NCBI GenBank assembly: GCA_017304475.1
Contig: JAFKKV010000011.1
Span: 124,001-188,000 of the forward strand
Source of the DNA: Hyphomicrobiales bacterium
Lineage (GTDB): Bacteria; Pseudomonadota; Alphaproteobacteria; Rhizobiales; Phreatobacteraceae
Reading direction: 5' to 3'
Length of the DNA stretch: 64,000 nucleotides
Below the pieces are notes generated by a model, which worked only from the letters and a program-made list of their open reading frames with translations, was not told the origin of the DNA and ran no database searches. The position numbers and the translations under genes were made by a program. Shown here in pieces: positions 19,282 through 28,029 of the stretch. Positions within the stretch are counted from its first letter, which is position 1. Every line of letters starts with the position of its first letter.

Positions 19282-21333
19282 ATGACGGTTCAAGGCTCCG
19301 ATCGGACACGCGCGACGCAGCGCGGGGGCAAGGCTCTCGCCGGGCTCGTCGTCCTGTTCCTGGGCACGACCAGCCTCGTCGTCGCCGACACGCGGCCGGC
19401 TGCGGCCCAGTTCGGCATCGGCCTCGGCGGCCTCAGCATTCCCGGCGTCGGCAATCTCAACCGCCGGCCGAGCATCGCTAGGCCCAGCCGGGTGCCCAAT
19501 GTGAACATGCCCAACCGCATGCCGAACATGCGCGGCATGACGCAGGGCCAGCGGATGCCCGGGGGCATGGAGCGCTTCGGCCGCAATCCCGACATGGCGA
19601 TCGGCCGCGACGGGCGCATTCCCGGCCAGGGCCGGATGACCGAATTTCCCGGCCGAGGCGGCCGGATGAGCGAGATTCCCGGTCGCGGCGGTCGCGTCGG
19701 CGAGTTTCCGGGCCGTGGCGGCCGCGTCGGAGAAATCCCTGGTCGCGGCGGTCGTATCGGCGAGATCCCCGGCCGCGGTGGCCGCGTCACCGAGATTCCC
19801 GGGCGGCCCGGCGGCCGTATCGATGTTCCCGGCCGCGTTCCCGGTCGCGGCCCGAATATCAGCGTCGGCGGCCGCACCGGCGGCCCCCTGCCGCCTGGCG
19901 GCGGTGGCGGCGGAGGCGGTGGCGGCCTGCCGCCGGGTGGTGGTGGTTTCGGTGGCGGCGGCGGCGCCGGTTTCGCGGCGGCCGCGGCCGCCGCGGTGAT
20001 CGTGCCGGCGGCGGTCGCCTTGATCCAGGCGGCGCGCGCCGGCGATCGTGCGGTGGTGGACGACAGCCCGCCCGGCCTGCCGCCGCCGACCGAGCGGCGC
20101 TACATGGCCGGCGAGGTGCTGTTCGTCATGCGCCCGAATGCGCCCGAGGCCGATATCCAGCGCGTGGTCCGGCGCTTCAATCTGCGGCTGATCAGCGAGG
20201 AGCGTTCCGAGCTCATCGGCACCTCGGTGCATCGCTACCGGGTGCCGAACGGCCAGGACGTGCCGGCCGCGATCCGCGCCATGACGCGGGACGCGCGTGT
20301 CGCCTATGTCCAGCCGAACTACCTGTTCGAGCGGCCGAACTATGTCTACCGGCTGCAGAGCTCGACGACGACGGCGGCCGGCGGTGCCGCGCTGCAATAT
20401 GTGGTGGATACGCTGCGCCTGCCGGAGGCCCATCTGCTGTCCAATGGCGCGCATATCCCCATCGCCGTGATCGATTCCGGTATCGACGCCAATCATCCCG
20501 AGATCGTCGGCCGCATCACCAAGCGTTTCGACGCGGTCGGCGGGCCGTTCCAGGCGCATGAGCACGGCACCGGCATGGCCGGCGCGATCATTGCCCATGC
20601 CCAACTGATCGGCGTGTCGCCGAGGGCCGACATTCTGGCCGCCCGCGCCTTCGCGCCGGGCCAGGCCGCCGGTGCCTCCGGCACCAGTTTCCACATTCTC
20701 AAGGCGATGGACTGGTCGATCCGCGAGGGCGCCCGGGTCATCAATATGAGCTTTGCCGGTCCGCGCGACCCGATGATGACCCGCGCCATCCAGGTGGCGG
20801 CCGAACGGCGCATCGCGATGATCGCCGCCATGGGCAATGAGGGGCCGAATGCGCCGATCTCGTTCCCGGCCGCCGATCCCAACGTGATCGCCGTCACCGC
20901 GGTCGACCAGGGCGGCCGGATCTTCGACCAGGCGACGCGCGGCGACCACGTGGCGGTCGCCGCTCCCGGTGTCGAGGTGCTGCTGCCGGCGCCGCAGGGC
21001 GGCTATCAGATTTCGTCGGGAACCTCGGTCGCCGCGGCCCATGTCAGCGGCATCGCCGCGCTGATCCTCGAGCGCTCGCCCAATCTCGACCCGGCGGCGC
21101 TGCGCCAGATCCTGCGCGAGACGGCACGGCGCACCGCCACGCCGGACCCGCAGCTCGGCGCCGGTCTCGCCGATCCGGTGCCGGCGATCAACGCCGCGCA
21201 GAACCCGCCGCAGCCCGAGGCGCCCGCGCCGATGGCGGTCGCGCCTGCACCGGCGCCCGAAACGGCGGCCGTGGCGCCGCCACAGGCAGCGCCCCGCCAG
21301 GCCACGGTGGATCCGAAACCCGGCAAGGAGTGA
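19282..21333 (+). CDS. Secreted S8 subtilisin-like serine protease with PGRGGR repeats
   Basis: A 683-residue exported protease. The signal peptide ends near AAAQ (about residue 43). A low-complexity region follows: Met/Arg/Pro-rich (about 58-118), five to six decapeptide repeats of the form xxE(F/I)PGRGGR (119-179) and a polyglycine tract (about 205-230). The catalytic domain has Asp398 (AVIDSGID), His428 (HEHGTGMAG), oxyanion Asn519 (AMGNEGPN) and Ser582 (SSGTSVAAAH). An I9-like prodomain precedes it (about 275-350, ending AYVQPNYLFE). The C-terminal 45 residues are Pro/Ala-rich. ATG 19282 follows GAGAGGAC. It lies 117 bp after the anti-sigma gene, suggesting control by the ECF pair. Confidence 0.93.
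   Translation: MTVQGSDRTRATQRGGKALAGLVVLFLGTTSLVVADTRPAAAQFGIGLGGLSIPGVGNLNRRPSIARPSRVPNVNMPNRMPNMRGMTQGQRMPGGMERFGRNPDMAIGRDGRIPGQGRMTEFPGRGGRMSEIPGRGGRVGEFPGRGGRVGEIPGRGGRIGEIPGRGGRVTEIPGRPGGRIDVPGRVPGRGPNISVGGRTGGPLPPGGGGGGGGGGLPPGGGGFGGGGGAGFAAAAAAAVIVPAAVALIQAARAGDRAVVDDSPPGLPPPTERRYMAGEVLFVMRPNAPEADIQRVVRRFNLRLISEERSELIGTSVHRYRVPNGQDVPAAIRAMTRDARVAYVQPNYLFERPNYVYRLQSSTTTAAGGAALQYVVDTLRLPEAHLLSNGAHIPIAVIDSGIDANHPEIVGRITKRFDAVGGPFQAHEHGTGMAGAIIAHAQLIGVSPRADILAARAFAPGQAAGASGTSFHILKAMDWSIREGARVINMSFAGPRDPMMTRAIQVAAERRIAMIAAMGNEGPNAPISFPAADPNVIAVTAVDQGGRIFDQATRGDHVAVAAPGVEVLLPAPQGGYQISSGTSVAAAHVSGIAALILERSPNLDPAALRQILRETARRTATPDPQLGAGLADPVPAINAAQNPPQPEAPAPMAVAPAPAPETAAVAPPQAAPRQATVDPKPGKE
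19636..19818 (+). repeat. In-frame 30-bp tandem repeats in the subtilase gene
   Basis: Six decapeptide units read MTEFPGRGGR, MSEIPGRGGR, VGEFPGRGGR, VGEIPGRGGR, IGEIPGRGGR and VTEIPGRPGGR. The DNA units diverge mainly at synonymous positions, so the array looks selected at protein level. Arg/Gly-rich repeats could bind polyanions or the cell wall. Confidence 0.85.
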
Positions 21334-21334
21334 G

Positions 21335-21360
21335 CCGGCGGACGCGCCGGTCTCGCTTTT
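21335..21360 (+). terminator. Possible terminator after the subtilase gene
   Basis: CCGGCG and CGCCGG form a six-base stem just past the stop, followed by TCTCGCTTTT. The stem is short and the T-tract is interrupted, so the call is tentative. Confidence 0.4.
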
Positions 21361-21489
21361 CTGATCGGCCTCGAACTCTGGCTCGCGCCGGGGTTCCCGG
21401 CGTTTCAGGCAAGTCCTGAGGCTGGAACGGGATCGATCGCCTGCGCCACAGCGCCCGGCCCGTCATCCCCGAGGCAAAGGCTGCCGGGC

Positions 21490-22431
21490 TCAGGGCAAGT
21501 CCTGCCGCCAGGCGCCGGCGCCGACGATCGCGCGATATTCGTCGAGGAACAGCTCCGCCGGCCGCGACAGCGCCCGCCCGGGCATGCGCAGGATGCGCGA
21601 GCGGAACGACAGGGGGGCGCTCAGCGGCCGGACCGTCAGATGGTCGCGGGAGCGCGCATTCAAGGCCGCTTCCTCGATCAGGCCGACGCCGACGCCGGCT
21701 TCGACCGCTTCGATCAAGGCCGGCGAGGCGGTGATCTCGACATCCACCTTGAGGTCGTCGCCGGCCCGCGTGAAGGCGGCGCTCAGCCAGCGCCCGAACG
21801 TCGTGTTGGGGCCGTAGGAGACGAATGTCTCGCCGCTGAAATCGCCGCGGCTGATCGACGGCAGCGTCGCGAAGCGATGCCCGCGGGCGGCGATGCACAG
21901 CACCCGCTGCTCGCCGAGATCCTCGGTCTTCAGTTCCGGCGTGACGGCGATCGAATGGACCAGGCCGAAATCCGCGCGGCCCGAGGTGACCGCGTCGATG
22001 ATCGGCTGATTGGCGACGACATCAAGCTTGATCCGGATGTCGGGATGGGCGGCGCGCAGGGCCTTGATGGCCGGAACGGCAAAACGCGTCGCCTGGGTCG
22101 GAATGGCCGCGATGGCAATCGTCAGGCCCGTCTCGCCGCGCAGCGAGGCGGCCAGCCGCTGGATCGAGTCATAGGTGCCGAACAGCCTTTCCACCTCCCA
22201 TTGCAGGAGCTCGGCCTCGCGCGTCACCGTCACGCGGTTGCCGTCGCGCCGCAGCAGCGCCAGGCCGAGACTGCGTTCGACCTGCCGCAGCAGCTTGCTG
22301 ACGGCGGGTTGCGAGACGTTCAGGAGCCGGGCCGCCTCGCTCACGCCGCGCGTCGAGACGACCGCGCGCAAGGCGTCGAGCTGCGCCAGGGTCAGCCGGT
22401 GATTGATCGGGGTGTCGTTGGGCTCTGTCAT
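21490..22431 (-). CDS. LysR-family transcriptional regulator
   Basis: A 313-residue LTTR: the N-terminal winged helix-turn-helix (LTLAQLDALRAVVSTRGVSE then AARLLNVSQPAVSKLLRQVE) and a periplasmic-binding-like effector domain from about 93 (TGLTIAIAAIPTQATRFAVP). It is divergent from the transporter operon starting at 22489 and is its probable regulator. ATG 22431 is used; a TTG at 22437 is in frame. No strong ribosome site is visible. Confidence 0.93.
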   Translation of the reverse strand: MTEPNDTPINHRLTLAQLDALRAVVSTRGVSEAARLLNVSQPAVSKLLRQVERSLGLALLRRDGNRVTVTREAELLQWEVERLFGTYDSIQRLAASLRGETGLTIAIAAIPTQATRFAVPAIKALRAAHPDIRIKLDVVANQPIIDAVTSGRADFGLVHSIAVTPELKTEDLGEQRVLCIAARGHRFATLPSISRGDFSGETFVSYGPNTTFGRWLSAAFTRAGDDLKVDVEITASPALIEAVEAGVGVGLIEEAALNARSRDHLTVRPLSAPLSFRSRILRMPGRALSRPAELFLDEYRAIVGAGAWRQDLP

Positions 22432-22435
22432 AATC

Positions 22436-22476
22436 AAAGGATATCGCTATTGCATCAAATCGACAAAAGGTTATCG
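22436..22476. promoter_or_regulatory. Paired direct repeats between LysR gene and transport operon
   Basis: AAAGGATATCG (22436-22446) recurs as AAAGGTTATCG (22466-22476), exactly 30 bp apart, about three helical turns. The pair sits in the 57-bp divergent gap and is a candidate regulator binding site. Confidence 0.4.
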
Positions 22477-22488
22477 TGATGAAAATTC

Positions 22489-23610
22489 ATGCATGCGAGC
22501 CAGGTGATGGACGACACGAGTTTTCTCCGCGACGCGATTGAATCGGCCCTGGATCGTACCGCGAACCGGCCGCTGCAGCGACGCCAGCTTCTCGGCCTGC
22601 TCGCGGCGATGGGTCTGGCCGGCACCGTGCCGGCGAGCGCCCAGGCGCGTCGGCTGGTCGTCTGCAACTGGGGTGGCGACGCGCTTCGCCATCAGCCGAC
22701 CGCCTGGGGCATTCCGTTCGAACGCCAGACGGGCATCAAGGTCGAATTCGACGGCGGCGGGCCGAGCTTCGGCAAGATCAGGACCATGGTCGAGAGCCGC
22801 AACGTCGTCTGGGACGTCTGCGACGCCAATCTGGCTGCGGCGCTCAATCTCGGCCGCCGGGGCTATCTCGAACCGATCGACTGGTCGCGCGTCGACAAGA
22901 CCAAGGTCCGGCCCGGCTTCTACAATGACTGGGGCGTGTCGCACTTCCTGTACAGCTTCGTGCTGACCTATGACCGCCGCCGCTACGGCGACAATCCGCC
23001 GAAGACCTGGGCCGACTTCTGGAACACCAAGGATTTTCCGGGCACGCGCACCTTGCCGGATCGCATCCTGGGCGCGCTCGAGGGTGCGTTGATGGCCGAT
23101 GGCCTCGCCGCCGACCGGGCCGCCATCTATCCGATCGACGAACGCCGGGCGCTCGAGAAGATCCGTGAGATCAAGGCCAATACGGTGTTCTGGAAATCCG
23201 GCGCCGAGAGCCAGCAATTGATGCGCCAGGGCGAGGCGTCGATGGGCATGATCTGGCACACCCGCTCGGTCGTGCTGCGCCGCGAGCGCAACAGCCGCAT
23301 CGATTTCACCTGGAACCAAGGCCTGTTGATCCCGGCGGGCTGGCTGGTGCCGAAAGGCAATCCGGCGGGCAAGGCGGCATTCGACTTCATCGCCGCGACC
23401 CAGTCGCCGGAATCCCAGGTCGAATTGCTGCGCCTGATGGGCAATGGGCCGGCCAATCCGGCCGCGGCCGCCCTGGTCCCGGCGGAACTGAAACCCGACA
23501 ATCCGACCGACGACGCCAATATGGCGGTGCAGATCCTGGCCGATCCCGATTGGCACGCCGAGAACCAGGACCGCGTCTATAACGACTACGTCAAGGTCAT
23601 CACCGGCTGA
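22489..23610 (+). CDS. ABC transporter substrate-binding protein, PotD-like
   Basis: A 373-residue periplasmic binding protein. A twin-arginine-type signal (QRRQLLGLLAAMGLAGTVPA, with ASAQA as cleavage region at about 48) is followed by LVVCNWGGDAL, the opening of polyamine/iron-type binding proteins of the PotD family. The ligand could be a polyamine or another small organic cation; the neighbouring hydrolases suggest a modified amine or peptide-like compound. ATG 22507 is an alternative start. The stop overlaps the next start (TGATG). Confidence 0.9.
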   Translation: MHASQVMDDTSFLRDAIESALDRTANRPLQRRQLLGLLAAMGLAGTVPASAQARRLVVCNWGGDALRHQPTAWGIPFERQTGIKVEFDGGGPSFGKIRTMVESRNVVWDVCDANLAAALNLGRRGYLEPIDWSRVDKTKVRPGFYNDWGVSHFLYSFVLTYDRRRYGDNPPKTWADFWNTKDFPGTRTLPDRILGALEGALMADGLAADRAAIYPIDERRALEKIREIKANTVFWKSGAESQQLMRQGEASMGMIWHTRSVVLRRERNSRIDFTWNQGLLIPAGWLVPKGNPAGKAAFDFIAATQSPESQVELLRLMGNGPANPAAAALVPAELKPDNPTDDANMAVQILADPDWHAENQDRVYNDYVKVITG

Positions 23611-25262
23611 TGTCGCGCCCCATCGACCTCGTTCTGCAAGGCGGCCGCATCGCGACTTTCGACGATGCCCGTCCGTTCGCCCAGGCGATCGCCATGGACG
23701 GCGGCCGCATCCTCGCGGTGGGTACCGACGCGGACCTCGCGCCCTATGCGGCGCGCGCCCGGCAGGTCGTCGATCTCGCCGGCCGTTTCGCCTTGCCGGG
23801 CCTGGTCGACAGCCATTGCCATCCGGACGGCGAGGCGGCGAAGCTCGGCCGCTGGCAGAGCCTCGCCGATCTCAGCGGCGATCTCGACACGCTGCTCGGC
23901 GAGATCAGGCGCTTCGACCGGACCGCTCCGCGCCGGCGCTGGTTCCTCGGCTATCGCTACGACGAAAATGCGCTCGGCGGCAGCCATCCCGCCCGGGCCA
24001 TGCTCGACGCGGCCGCGCCCGGCCGCCCCGTCTTTCTGCTCCGGCGCGACGCCCATATCGGCGTGGCGAGCAGCGCCGCCTTCGCCGCGGCAGCGATCGA
24101 CCCGGTCTCCGGCCATGACGGTTCCGACCAGGTCGATACCGATGCCGCCGGCCAGGCGACCGGCGTGGTGCGCGGCCGGACGACCCAGCATTTCGTCCGG
24201 CTCGCCAACAGGGACCAGGGCGTCGACGATTTCCTCGCCGGCTTTCCGGCCGTCATGGCCGATATCGCCGCGAACGGCATGACCGGCCTGCACAATGCCT
24301 TGACCGCAGGCGATGCCATCACCGCCTACCGCCAGCTGCACGCCGAGGGCGCCCTGCCGCTGCGCGTCGCCATCATGGCCGATGGCCGCGACGAACAGCT
24401 CCTGGATCGCCTGCTCGCATCGGGCGAGCGGTTCGGTTCGGGGGACGAACATCTGCGTCTGCTCGGGGTCGAATTCGGCTTCGACGGCAGCACGGGCGGG
24501 CGGACCGCGGCCTATCACCAGCCTTATCGGCCGATCGCCGGCGAGACCGGCGAGGTCAGTGGCTTCGTCAATTACACCGCCGCCGACATTGCTGACCGGG
24601 CGCGCGCCGTGCGCGCCGCCGGCCTGCAATTCTGCCTCACCGGCAATGGCGACCGCGGCATCGACCTGGCGCTCGACGCCATCGCCGCGAGCGACGCGGC
24701 CGGTGTCGATGGGCCGCCCGCGCGGATCGAGCATTGCTGCTGCATGCCGCCGGCGACCCAGGAGCGCTTTGCCCGCAGCGGCGCCATCGTCTCCTCGGCC
24801 GCGGCCTTTCTGCATGACCTCGGCGACAGCTACCTGCGCCAGCGCCCGGCGAGCGACATTCCATGGCTGTGGCCACACCGTGCGATGATGGCGCGTGGCG
24901 CGCTGGTCTGCGCCCATAGCGATGCGCCGGTCTGCGGGCGCAATCCCTTCACCACCATCGCGGCGCTGGTGACACGCCGCACCGCGTCCGGCGCGATCAT
25001 CGCCGCCGACCAGGCGCTCGGCCGGATCGATGCCCTGCGCACCTATACGGTCAATCCGGCCATCGCGGCGGGGCTCGGCGACGTCCTCGGCAGGCTCGCG
25101 CCGGGCCGGCTGGCCGATGTGACCGTGGTCGATACCGACCTCCTGACCTGCGCGGACGAGGCGATCGGTGCGGCACGCGCCGAGATGACCATTGTCGCCG
25201 GCCGGATCGTGTTCGACCGCCAGGGCGGCACGCCGGACGAGGCTTCGTCGCGCCATGGGTGA
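23610..25262 (+). CDS. Amidohydrolase family protein (YtcJ-like)
   Basis: A 550-residue metal-dependent hydrolase. The first metal site is in ALPGLVDSHCHPDGE (about 60-74), the later ones in IEHCCCMPP (about 373) and CAHSDAPVCGRNPF (about 432-445), as in YtcJ/exoenzyme-regulatory amidohydrolases. Family members hydrolyse amide or N-acyl bonds. It sits in the middle of a transport operon between the binding protein and the permeases, joined by overlaps on both sides, so it probably acts on the imported substrate. No signal peptide, so cytoplasmic. Confidence 0.9.
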   Translation: MSRPIDLVLQGGRIATFDDARPFAQAIAMDGGRILAVGTDADLAPYAARARQVVDLAGRFALPGLVDSHCHPDGEAAKLGRWQSLADLSGDLDTLLGEIRRFDRTAPRRRWFLGYRYDENALGGSHPARAMLDAAAPGRPVFLLRRDAHIGVASSAAFAAAAIDPVSGHDGSDQVDTDAAGQATGVVRGRTTQHFVRLANRDQGVDDFLAGFPAVMADIAANGMTGLHNALTAGDAITAYRQLHAEGALPLRVAIMADGRDEQLLDRLLASGERFGSGDEHLRLLGVEFGFDGSTGGRTAAYHQPYRPIAGETGEVSGFVNYTAADIADRARAVRAAGLQFCLTGNGDRGIDLALDAIAASDAAGVDGPPARIEHCCCMPPATQERFARSGAIVSSAAAFLHDLGDSYLRQRPASDIPWLWPHRAMMARGALVCAHSDAPVCGRNPFTTIAALVTRRTASGAIIAADQALGRIDALRTYTVNPAIAAGLGDVLGRLAPGRLADVTVVDTDLLTCADEAIGAARAEMTIVAGRIVFDRQGGTPDEASSRHG

Positions 25263-26091
25263 GAACCGCTTCGCCACCTCCTGGGCGCTGGTCCTGCCGG
25301 CGCTGATCGCCATCGCGCTGTGCTTCGCGCTGCCGGTCGCGAACGTGCTCCGGCTGTCCTTCGTCGAGCCGGTCGCCGGCTTCGGCAATTACGTCGAGCT
25401 GGTGACCGAGCCGCTGTTCCGGTCGATCGCCGTCACCACCTTGCGCATGGCGGTCATCACGACGCTGGTCAGCGTCCTGCTCGGTTACCTCGTCGCCTAT
25501 GTCATCGCCCATTCGCCGCCGAAGCTGCGCAAATGGCTTCTGCTCGCGGTGCTCATGCCGTTCTGGCTGTCGGTCCTGGTCCGCGCCTTCGCCTGGGTCG
25601 TGCTGCTGCAGCGTGAAGGCATGGTCAATTCGGCCCTGATGGCGCTCGGCCTGATCGAGCGGCCGCTGGCGCTCCTGCGCAACGAGATCGGCGTGCTCAT
25701 CGGCATGGTGCATTACATGGTGCCCTATGCGGTGCTGCCCATGCTCTCGACCATGCTCGGCATCGACGGCCGGCTCGGTCCGGCCGCGCGCGCCTGCGGC
25801 GCCGGACCGGCCCGCACCTTCCTGCGCGTCTTCCTGCCCTTGTCGGTTCCCGGCATCATCGGCGCGGCCATCCTGGTCTTCATTCTCTCGCTGGGTTTCC
25901 TGGTGACGCCTGCGCTGCTCGGCGGCGGCAAGGTGGTGATGGTCGCGCAATATATCGAATTCGGCATCAGCGAGACGCTGAACTGGGGCATCGCGACGGC
26001 GCTGGCCACCAGCCTGCTGGTTCTGGTGATCCTGTCGCTCGCCATCGTCTCGCGGCTGGTGCCGGCCGAAAAGCTGTTCGGTGTGAAATGA
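25255..26091 (+). CDS. ABC transporter permease, PotB-like
   Basis: A 278-residue inner-membrane permease with about six transmembrane helices, starting with ALVLPALIAIALCFALPVAN. The EAA-type loop that meets the ATPase is near ACGAGPARTFLRVFLPLSVP (about 180-199). ATG 25255 overlaps the amidohydrolase stop by eight bases. It would pair with the next permease as the two-subunit channel of a polyamine-type importer. Confidence 0.93.
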   Translation: MGENRFATSWALVLPALIAIALCFALPVANVLRLSFVEPVAGFGNYVELVTEPLFRSIAVTTLRMAVITTLVSVLLGYLVAYVIAHSPPKLRKWLLLAVLMPFWLSVLVRAFAWVVLLQREGMVNSALMALGLIERPLALLRNEIGVLIGMVHYMVPYAVLPMLSTMLGIDGRLGPAARACGAGPARTFLRVFLPLSVPGIIGAAILVFILSLGFLVTPALLGGGKVVMVAQYIEFGISETLNWGIATALATSLLVLVILSLAIVSRLVPAEKLFGVK

Positions 26092-26882
26092 TCGTTTCAC
26101 CCTCCCTCTGGTTCCAGCTGAGCCGCATCCTCGCCATCGCCGTCCTGGCTTTCCTGGTGCTCCCGGCCCTCATCGTCGTACCGGTCTCGCTGACCGACAC
26201 CACCTGGCTCGCACTGCCGCAGGAGCGCCTGTCCTTAGACCACTGGCGGACGCTGCTGAGCGAGCCGGTCTGGCGCGACAGCATGCTGCGCAGCCTGGCC
26301 GTCGCCATCGTTTCGACCGCCTGTTCGGTGGTCGTCGGAACGCTCGCCGCCATCGGCTGCCGGAACCTGCTGCCCGCGGTTGCCGGCCGCCTGCGGCTTG
26401 TGCTCCTGCTGCCGATGATCGTGCCGGGCGTGGTCGCCGGCCTCGCCTGGTACCGGGTGTTCATCCCGCTCGGGCTGATCGACACCTATGCCGGCGTCAT
26501 CCTGGCCCACGGCGTCAGCGGCATCCCGCTGGTCTTCGTCACCGTCTCGTCGGCGCTGGCGGCTTTCGACACCAGGCTCGAACAGGCGGCGCGCTCGCTC
26601 GGCGCCGGCACCGGCATGGTGCTGCGCCGCGTCCTGTTCCCCGCCGCCTTGCCCGGCGTGCTGTCGGGCGGGGTCTTCGCCTTCATCGCGTCCTGGGACG
26701 AGGTGGTGGTGCTTCTCTTCATCACCAGCCGGAACGTCTATCTGCTGCCGCGCGCCATCTGGGACGGCATCAATGAGAACGTCGATCCGGCCATTGCCGC
26801 TGCGGCGACGCTGATGATCGTCGTGACCGTCGCCGGATTGCTGCTCGTCCAGCTCTTCGGCCGTGACGGCGAAAAGGGTTGA
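26088..26882 (+). CDS. ABC transporter permease, PotC-like
   Basis: A 264-residue second permease, ATGA-coupled to the first. It has about six membrane helices (ILAIAVLAFLVLPALIVVPV at the start) and the EAA loop EQAARSLGAGTGMVLRRVLF (about 165-184). The end reads TLMIVVTVAGLLLVQLFGRD. Part of the same importer. Confidence 0.93.
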   Translation: MIVSPSLWFQLSRILAIAVLAFLVLPALIVVPVSLTDTTWLALPQERLSLDHWRTLLSEPVWRDSMLRSLAVAIVSTACSVVVGTLAAIGCRNLLPAVAGRLRLVLLLPMIVPGVVAGLAWYRVFIPLGLIDTYAGVILAHGVSGIPLVFVTVSSALAAFDTRLEQAARSLGAGTGMVLRRVLFPAALPGVLSGGVFAFIASWDEVVVLLFITSRNVYLLPRAIWDGINENVDPAIAAAATLMIVVTVAGLLLVQLFGRDGEKG

Positions 26883-26886
26883 AGCC

Positions 26887-28029
26887 ATGTCTGACCGGGA
26901 TGATCTCGATGTCGTCGACCTCAGCAAGCGCTACGGCCCGGTGGTGGCCCTCGACAAGGTCGGCTTCAAGCTGGCGGCGGGCGAGTTCCTGACCCTGCTC
27001 GGGCCATCGGGCTCGGGCAAGACCACCACCTTGATGACGATCGCCGGTTTCGTCCGGGCCGATGCCGGCGCCATTCGCATCGGCGGCGCCGATATTGCCG
27101 GGCTGCCGCCGGAGCGGCGCGGCTTCGGCGTGGTGTTCCAGGGCTATGCGCTGTTTCCGCATATGAGCGTCGCCGAGAATGTCGCCTTTCCCCTGGAAGC
27201 GCGCGGCGTCGGCCGGGCCGAGCGTGACGAACAGGTCAAGGCCGCGCTCGATCGCGTGCAATTGCTGCCCTATGCCGACCGCAAGCCGCGCGCGCTTTCC
27301 GGCGGCCAGCAGCAGCGCGTCGCCCTTGCCCGCGCGCTCGTCTACGGACCGAAAGTCCTTTTGCTCGACGAGCCGCTGAGCGCGCTCGACCGCAAGCTTC
27401 GCTCCGAGCTGCAATGGGAATTGCGCCGGCTGCATCGCGACCTCGGCGTGTCGTTTCTCTACGTGACGCACGACCAGGAGGAGGCGCTGACCATGTCGGA
27501 CAGCATCGCGATCTTCGAGCGCGGGCGCATCGTCCAGCACGGCACGCCCGAGGCGCTGTTCGAAAGCCCGGTCAGCCATTTCGTCGCCGACTTCTTCGGC
27601 CGCAGCAATTTCTTTCCGGGCATGGCGGGCGCCACCGAAGGCGGCGTGGCCAAGGTCACCTGGGAAGGCGGCGAGGATGGGGTCCGCGCGACCGCCGCCA
27701 TCACGTCCGGACAGGCGGTTCACGTCGCGATCAGGCCGCACCACATTCGCCTGGCGGATCCGGGATCGGCTAAGCTCTCGGGCAGCGTGATCGAACGATC
27801 CTATGTCGGCAATCTGCTTCATTGCCTGGTGCGGACGCCGCGCGGGACGGTCGTCATGGTGGAGCTGCCGGCCGTCAGCGGCTTCGGCGGCGCGCCGGAT
27901 GTCGGCGCGGCCGTCGGCCTTGCCTTCGACGCCCAGGCCGCCGTCGCGGTTCCCCGGGACGGCCGGGCGGGCAATGCCGGCGGCGCCAAGGCGCGCGACC
28001 TTCTGGCTCTGGCAGGACAGCACCCATGA
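26887..28029 (+). CDS. ABC transporter ATP-binding protein, PotA-like
   Basis: A 380-residue ATPase. Walker A GPSGSGKTTT (about 38-47), Q-loop VVFQGYALFPHMS, signature LSGGQQQRVALARAL, Walker B VLLLDEPLSALD and switch His in YVTHDQEEALTMSD are all intact. A C-terminal TOBE-like domain (about 245-360) fits the polyamine/iron branch. ATG 26887 lies 4 bp after the permease stop. It energises the importer. Confidence 0.95.
   Translation: MSDRDDLDVVDLSKRYGPVVALDKVGFKLAAGEFLTLLGPSGSGKTTTLMTIAGFVRADAGAIRIGGADIAGLPPERRGFGVVFQGYALFPHMSVAENVAFPLEARGVGRAERDEQVKAALDRVQLLPYADRKPRALSGGQQQRVALARALVYGPKVLLLDEPLSALDRKLRSELQWELRRLHRDLGVSFLYVTHDQEEALTMSDSIAIFERGRIVQHGTPEALFESPVSHFVADFFGRSNFFPGMAGATEGGVAKVTWEGGEDGVRATAAITSGQAVHVAIRPHHIRLADPGSAKLSGSVIERSYVGNLLHCLVRTPRGTVVMVELPAVSGFGGAPDVGAAVGLAFDAQAAVAVPRDGRAGNAGGAKARDLLALAGQHP

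Noticed and set aside
18406..21042. 878-codon open frame antisense to the anti-sigma and subtilase genes
   Set aside because: The subtilase triad on the plus strand is unambiguous; the antisense product is rich in Arg/Gly/Asp with no domain.
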